Below the pieces are notes generated by a model. That model was not told where the DNA came from and did not search any database. It was given only the letters and a program-made list of their open reading frames with translations. A stretch of 64,000 nucleotides of DNA from Candidatus Hydrogenisulfobacillus filiaventi. GTDB lineage: Bacteria > Bacillota > Sulfobacillia > Sulfobacillales > R501. Positions 60,754 to 64,000 of the stretch are shown here, piece by piece. How positions within the stretch are numbered: the first letter of the stretch is position 1; each line of letters starts with the position of its first letter. The translations under genes were made by a program, and so were the position numbers. The stretch spans positions 496,001 through 560,000 of the forward strand of contig LR778114.1 of the NCBI GenBank assembly GCA_902809825.1, written 5' to 3'.

Positions 60754-62166
60754 CTAGTCCCTCTGCCGGGCCAGGCGGTCGATGACCTCGAACTGGGTGG
60801 GGTGGGGGAAAGTCAGGCGGGCCACATCCGCCACCGTCAGGCGGTTCTGTACGAGGATGTGGGATACGGCGGCCAGATTGGCAGCGTCGGCGCCCACAGC
60901 GTGCACCCCCAGGATGACCCCGGTGTCATCTTCCACCACCATCTTGATGAAGCCTTCGGTCTCCTCCTCGATCTGCGCCCGCGCCTCCACCCCCATGGGG
61001 CGCCGGATCTCATGGGCCCGCAAATTGCGGGCGGTGGCCTGGGCCAGGGTGAGGCCGACGGTGTGGGCCTCCGGGCTGGCGAAAACAGTCGCCGGCATGG
61101 TGAGGGGGTCGAAGGTGTCGGCGAGGGCCGGGTCGGCCAGGATATTGGCCGCCGCCACCTCGCTCATGCGCACCGCGGAATGGAAGAGCATAGAAAGGCC
61201 GGTGACATCGCCGGCGGCGAAGATGTGGGGCATGGAGGTGCGGAGGGCGGAATCCACGCGGATACCGTGGCGGTCGAACGCCACCCCCGCCGCCTCCAGG
61301 CCCAGCTCCGGCTCCACGTTCGGTGCCCGGCCGACGGCGGTCAGGACCGCATCCGCCTCCAGGGTTTCCTCGCCGGCCGTCCCTGCCAGGGTCACCGCGA
61401 CCCCCCCGCCCCGGCGGCGGATGGCGGTGACGCGGGCGCCGGTGCGCACGTCGGCTACCGCCCGGAGTGGGGGGGTGAGGGCGGCTGCGATCTCAGGGTC
61501 CATCTGGGGCAGGACGCCCGGGGTAGCCTCCAGCACGGTGACCCGCACCCCGAAGGCCGCCAACATGAAGGCGGCCTCCACCCCGATGTAGCCGCCGCCG
61601 ATGACGATGAGGCGGGCGGGCAGGCCGTCCACCGCCTCCTGCCAGGCGAAGAGGTCATGGCTGGTCCAGGTGTCGGCGCCACCCGGGATGGGGAGGGTCA
61701 CGGCGTGGGAGCCGGTGGCGACGAGAGCATACCGGAACCGCACCGTGAACTGCTCCCCGCGGTTGATGTCGGTGATTTCCGCCGTGTGGGGGTCGAGAAA
61801 GCGGCCCCGCCCCCGCACCAGAGTGAGGCCGCGGGCGGCGGCCACCTCCTCCGCGTGCTGGGCGTAGCGGCGGGTCTGGACCTGCTCCTTATAGGCCCGT
61901 GCCCCTTCCCAGGGGCGGGCGCTGGTGACGGCATAGGCGAGGCCATAGGTGGCGGTGTGCTGGGAACGGGCCAGGAGGCGCGCCGACTCCCGGATGGCCT
62001 TGGACGGGATGCAGCCTTCGTACAGGCAGTGTCCGCCCAGATTGCCTTTCTCGTCCACCATCAGGACCTGCTGCCCGTGGCGGGCCAGGCGGAAGGCCGC
62101 CGGATAACCGCCGCCGCCGGCTCCCAGCACCAGGGTGTCATAGACGCGCATCGCGTCCCCCATCAT
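60754..62166 (-). CDS. lpd: Dihydrolipoamide dehydrogenase-like (E3) flavoprotein
   Basis: A 470-residue pyridine nucleotide-disulfide oxidoreductase. FAD motif LVLGAGGGGYPAAFRLARHG; redox pair Cys 47 and Cys 52 (GGHCLYEGCIPSKA); NAD motif VIGGGYIGVEAAFMLAAFGV; central HIFAAGDVTG; C-terminal His motif FPHPTQFEVID, where the usual HPTxSE has Phe for Ser. It probably re-oxidises lipoyl groups for the 2-oxoglutarate dehydrogenase encoded 2 kb away; mercuric reductase-type alternatives lack the C-terminal Cys pair, as here. ATG 62166 or 62163, with GGGAGGTGGC upstream. Confidence 0.9.
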   Translation of the reverse strand: MMGDAMRVYDTLVLGAGGGGYPAAFRLARHGQQVLMVDEKGNLGGHCLYEGCIPSKAIRESARLLARSQHTATYGLAYAVTSARPWEGARAYKEQVQTRRYAQHAEEVAAARGLTLVRGRGRFLDPHTAEITDINRGEQFTVRFRYALVATGSHAVTLPIPGGADTWTSHDLFAWQEAVDGLPARLIVIGGGYIGVEAAFMLAAFGVRVTVLEATPGVLPQMDPEIAAALTPPLRAVADVRTGARVTAIRRRGGGVAVTLAGTAGEETLEADAVLTAVGRAPNVEPELGLEAAGVAFDRHGIRVDSALRTSMPHIFAAGDVTGLSMLFHSAVRMSEVAAANILADPALADTFDPLTMPATVFASPEAHTVGLTLAQATARNLRAHEIRRPMGVEARAQIEEETEGFIKMVVEDDTGVILGVHAVGADAANLAAVSHILVQNRLTVADVARLTFPHPTQFEVIDRLARQRD

Positions 62167-62364
62167 GCCACCTCCCAGGATCGGTATAGGTTCACCCTAG
62201 CCAGGCCTGCCGCCGCCGGCAAGGGACCGGCGGGCCGCTTTTGCTTGCCCCGGGGTCCGCAGTAGGCCGTTCCCGGGGGCTAGTGGCGGCGGGCCTCCTT
62301 CCACTTCCCCGGCGGAGCGGCGTCCATGGGCGGCCTACCGCCAACCGGCCTAGTCCCGGCCCCG

Positions 62365-62612
62365 GGCGGAACCAGGGCCAGCTGTCGGTGCCCGCTCGCA
62401 GACACCGACGGGCACGATCTCGCTCGAGGTGCCCGGGCGGGAGGAAGCCCGGGGCGGTGCGGTATGCCCGGGTATCCTCGGCGGATCCGCGAGCGGATCG
62501 GGACCGCCCGGTGGCACGGCGGGTGGTGTTCGCAGCGGAAAAGGGGATGCGGGTGGTGAAGCTCGCCACCGAGGCGGGCAGCGGGCTGAACGGCCACCGC
62601 CAGGGCCTGATG
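62365..62612 (+). pseudogene. IS607-family tnpA (serine recombinase) remnant
   Basis: Two frames together spell a decayed IS607 TnpA: QTPTGTISLEVPGREE (about 62390-62445) then, after a frameshift near 62450, AVRYARVSSADPRADRD, VVFAAEKGMRVVKLATEAGS and GLNGHRQGLM (62454-62612). YARVS holds the serine nucleophile of the recombinase, and GSGLN is typical of IS607 TnpA. The rest of the catalytic domain is missing. Confidence 0.75.
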
Positions 62613-62939
62613 GTGGCTCCTCCGTTCCCCGGAATATGGGATCACGGGAAGCTCACGAACCACCGGCTGCCTGCCTGCGACACCGTGGCGGGCAGGATGC
62701 GGGCCGTCCCGGGGGCGATGGCCTCCTTAGCCTGGCGCTACTCCCGGCGGTAAGGCGGACAAGGTCCAGGGCACCACGATCGCTTGGCCCCGGGCGCGGG
62801 CGTCCAGGCACGCTTGGATGAGCGCCACGTGCGACGCCGGCGCCCGTTTCCGCCCGGGGCGGGATCCCCGATGACCCGGAAGGTCTGGATGGTCGTCCGG
62901 GTAATCCCTCTTCCTTTGCGCCCAGGCCCGGGCACCTTC

Positions 62940-63250
62940 CGCCCGGCTCCGGGCCGAGCGGCAGCCGAAGAGCCGGGCCTACCAGCGCGTCATCCCGTGG
63001 ATTAGGTGCTGGCCCCAGTTGTTGTACCCCGCGCCAGGCCCGACACCGCGAGCGGCGCTTCGATGTCCGCTGCGCCAAACCGGGCCAGCCGGGGCTTCCC
63101 CGACCAGCGGGGGGAGCGGACGTTCCACTGCGCCGTCTGCGGGTGCGCCCTTGACCGGGAGCAGAACGCGGGCCGCAACCTCGCGGTGCTGGCTGCCGCC
63201 GCCGGGGGGATCGGAGACGGAAAAACGCCCGGGGACGGGCCGGCAGTCCC
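62940..63250 (+). pseudogene. TnpB remnant of the same element
   Basis: A fragment ending in the C-terminal zinc ribbon and last catalytic motif of TnpB: ERTFHCAVCGCALDREQNAG then RNLAVL (63114-63190). Upstream (62940-63110) bits such as PNRASRGFPDQRG could be the first half of the ribbon. The first Cys pair and the rest of the RuvC domain are absent or frameshifted. IS607 elements carry tnpA followed by tnpB in this order. Confidence 0.7.
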
Positions 63251-63367
63251 ACCGAGCGGCAGGCGTCCCGGAGAAAACGGGAAGCCGGTAGGCCCCTGCC
63301 CGGTAGACCGGTGCCTCGCTGGGCAAGCGGATGTCGGGACCCGCTTCCCTCTTCCTAGCAACGGGTG

Positions 63368-63646
63368 TTACGTGTCCGGTACGGGGCAGCCTGTCTCCAG
63401 GCATGCCTTTACCTCTGCCACCGGTAGAGCCTCCCCGATCAGGCTCACCGTGACGCCGCCGGTAGACTCCTGGATCTCCCAGTCGTTGTCCAGCGGGACG
63501 AGGGGGGTGGAACACTGGCACCCGGAGCTCCCGGTGGCACAGGCGTTGATCATGGCGCGGGCTGCCCCAACGGTCATGGGCGAGGGGAAGGTGATACGGA
63601 TCTGGTTAGGGCCGGCTTCAATACGGGCCTTCGGCGGCTTGGCCAT
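63368..63646 (-). CDS. Small cysteine-containing protein downstream of arsR
   Basis: A 92-residue soluble protein: two beta-like strands (NQIRITFPSPMT, GGVTVSLIGEALP) around a Cys cluster (Cys 36, 43, 45: ACATGSSGCQC) and a C-terminal Cys pair (82, 87). No family recognised. GGAGGG precedes ATG 63646. It sits 62 bases after an ArsR-family gene in the same direction, with a palindrome in the gap, so a metal- or thiol-linked role is a fair guess only. Confidence 0.65.
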   Translation of the reverse strand: MAKPPKARIEAGPNQIRITFPSPMTVGAARAMINACATGSSGCQCSTPLVPLDNDWEIQESTGGVTVSLIGEALPVAEVKACLETGCPVPDT

Positions 63647-63676
63647 GGGAATCCCTCCTGGAGGATTGGGCTATAA

Positions 63677-63692
63677 ATCGATGGACGTCGAT
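63677..63692. promoter_or_regulatory. Palindrome between arsR and the Cys-protein gene
   Basis: ATCGA-TGGACG-TCGAT (63677-63692) is an inverted repeat lying between GCATTC (weak -35) and TATAGC (-10) on the minus strand, 31 bases before the 92-residue gene. Fits an ArsR-type operator. Confidence 0.45.
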
Positions 63693-63708
63693 GAATGCGG
63701 GCAAAAAA

Positions 63709-64000
63709 TTACCCCTCTGGCCAACAGGCAACCGGGGGGCCACTGGCAGAGGTGCGGCAGCTTCGGAGCTGGGCTACATAGGCCTTAAAGGCCTCTAGGG
63801 TCGGCTCGTGCAGCCGGTAGACGGAATAGGGGCCCCGGCTCTCGACGGTGACCAGTCCCGCCGCCACCAGCACCTGCAGGTGATGGGAGATGGTGGACTG
63901 GGCCAGCGGTAGCCGGCGCGTGAAATCGACGACGCAGCAGGCATTTTCCCCTGGCGCTACCGCCTCGCAACACGAGCCCTCGCCGGGGCCCTCCAGTAAC
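63709..64000 (-). CDS. ArsR-family metalloregulator (5' end outside window)
   Basis: The C-terminal 96 residues are present. HTH: PLAQSTISHHLQVLVAAGLV; wing: VESRGPYSVYRLHEPTL. The segment before the recognition helix, NACCVVDF, aligns with the ELCVCDL metal motif of ArsR, keeping one of the two Cys, with another CC pair at residues 10-11 and single Cys at 81 and 92. Likely an As(III), thiol or other soft-metal sensor. The frame runs off the right edge of the window. Confidence 0.9.
   Translation of the reverse strand, partial: LLEGPGEGSCCEAVAPGENACCVVDFTRRLPLAQSTISHHLQVLVAAGLVTVESRGPYSVYRLHEPTLEAFKAYVAQLRSCRTSASGPPVACWPEG

Overview
Very GC-rich chromosomal DNA from a flagellated, probably spore-forming member of the Bacillota. 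The Firmicutes signs are the flhF-flhG-flhO/flhP order, the csrA-fliW pair, a YaaR-type protein and a Spo0E-type phosphatase. Complete 2-oxoglutarate dehydrogenase genes, a DmsABC/SoeABC-type molybdoenzyme, a DsrE-fold protein and an ArsR regulator suggest an aerobic sulfur- or metal-exposed lineage such as Sulfobacillus/Hydrogenisulfobacillus or Thermaerobacter. That placement is inferred from gene content and base composition; no rRNA is present.

Region 1 (1-29.7 kb) is an almost complete flagellar supercluster. The plus strand runs fliF(partial)-G-H-I-J-pilZ-fliK-flgD-(TIGR02530)-flgE. A minus-strand dsrE-like gene follows, and then fliO-P-Q-R-flhB-A-F-G-flhO-flhP-fliL-hag-fliD-fliS. A TPR glycosyltransferase is convergent with fliS. 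fliM-fliN come next, and then a minus-strand late operon spo0E-yaaR-flgN-flgK-flgL-fliW-csrA with its own promoter. Together these encode the MS ring, C ring, export gate and ATPase, rod and hook parts, filament and cap, filament chaperones and the CsrA/FliW control of flagellin. fliE, flgB, flgC, motAB, sigD, flgM, cheA and cheY are not in the window.

Region 2 (29.7-36.5 kb) is gene-poor and looks like an island: an MMPL-type transporter behind a perfect palindrome, a VapBC-like toxin-antitoxin pair with an operator, three tRNA genes (Lys, elongator Met, initiator Met) with promoter and hairpin, and a frameshifted dienelactone hydrolase pseudogene.

Region 3 (36.5-50.3 kb) carries a MarR-controlled MFS exporter, a TudS/DUF523 protein, a DUF302 protein, a MarC protein, a three-subunit molybdoenzyme (soeABC/dmsABC type) with a trailing glycosyltransferase, a convergent NapH-like polyferredoxin with a membrane partner, and an FGGY kinase.

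Region 4 (50.3-62.2 kb) holds a tight minus-strand set: methyltransferase-like protein, fused EtfB-EtfA, cheB, cheR. Divergent from it are sucA-sucB, then a secreted phosphoesterase with a possible Pho box, and a convergent dihydrolipoamide dehydrogenase. Region 5 (62.2-64 kb) holds IS607-type tnpA/tnpB remnants, a small cysteine-containing protein and an ArsR gene cut by the window edge.
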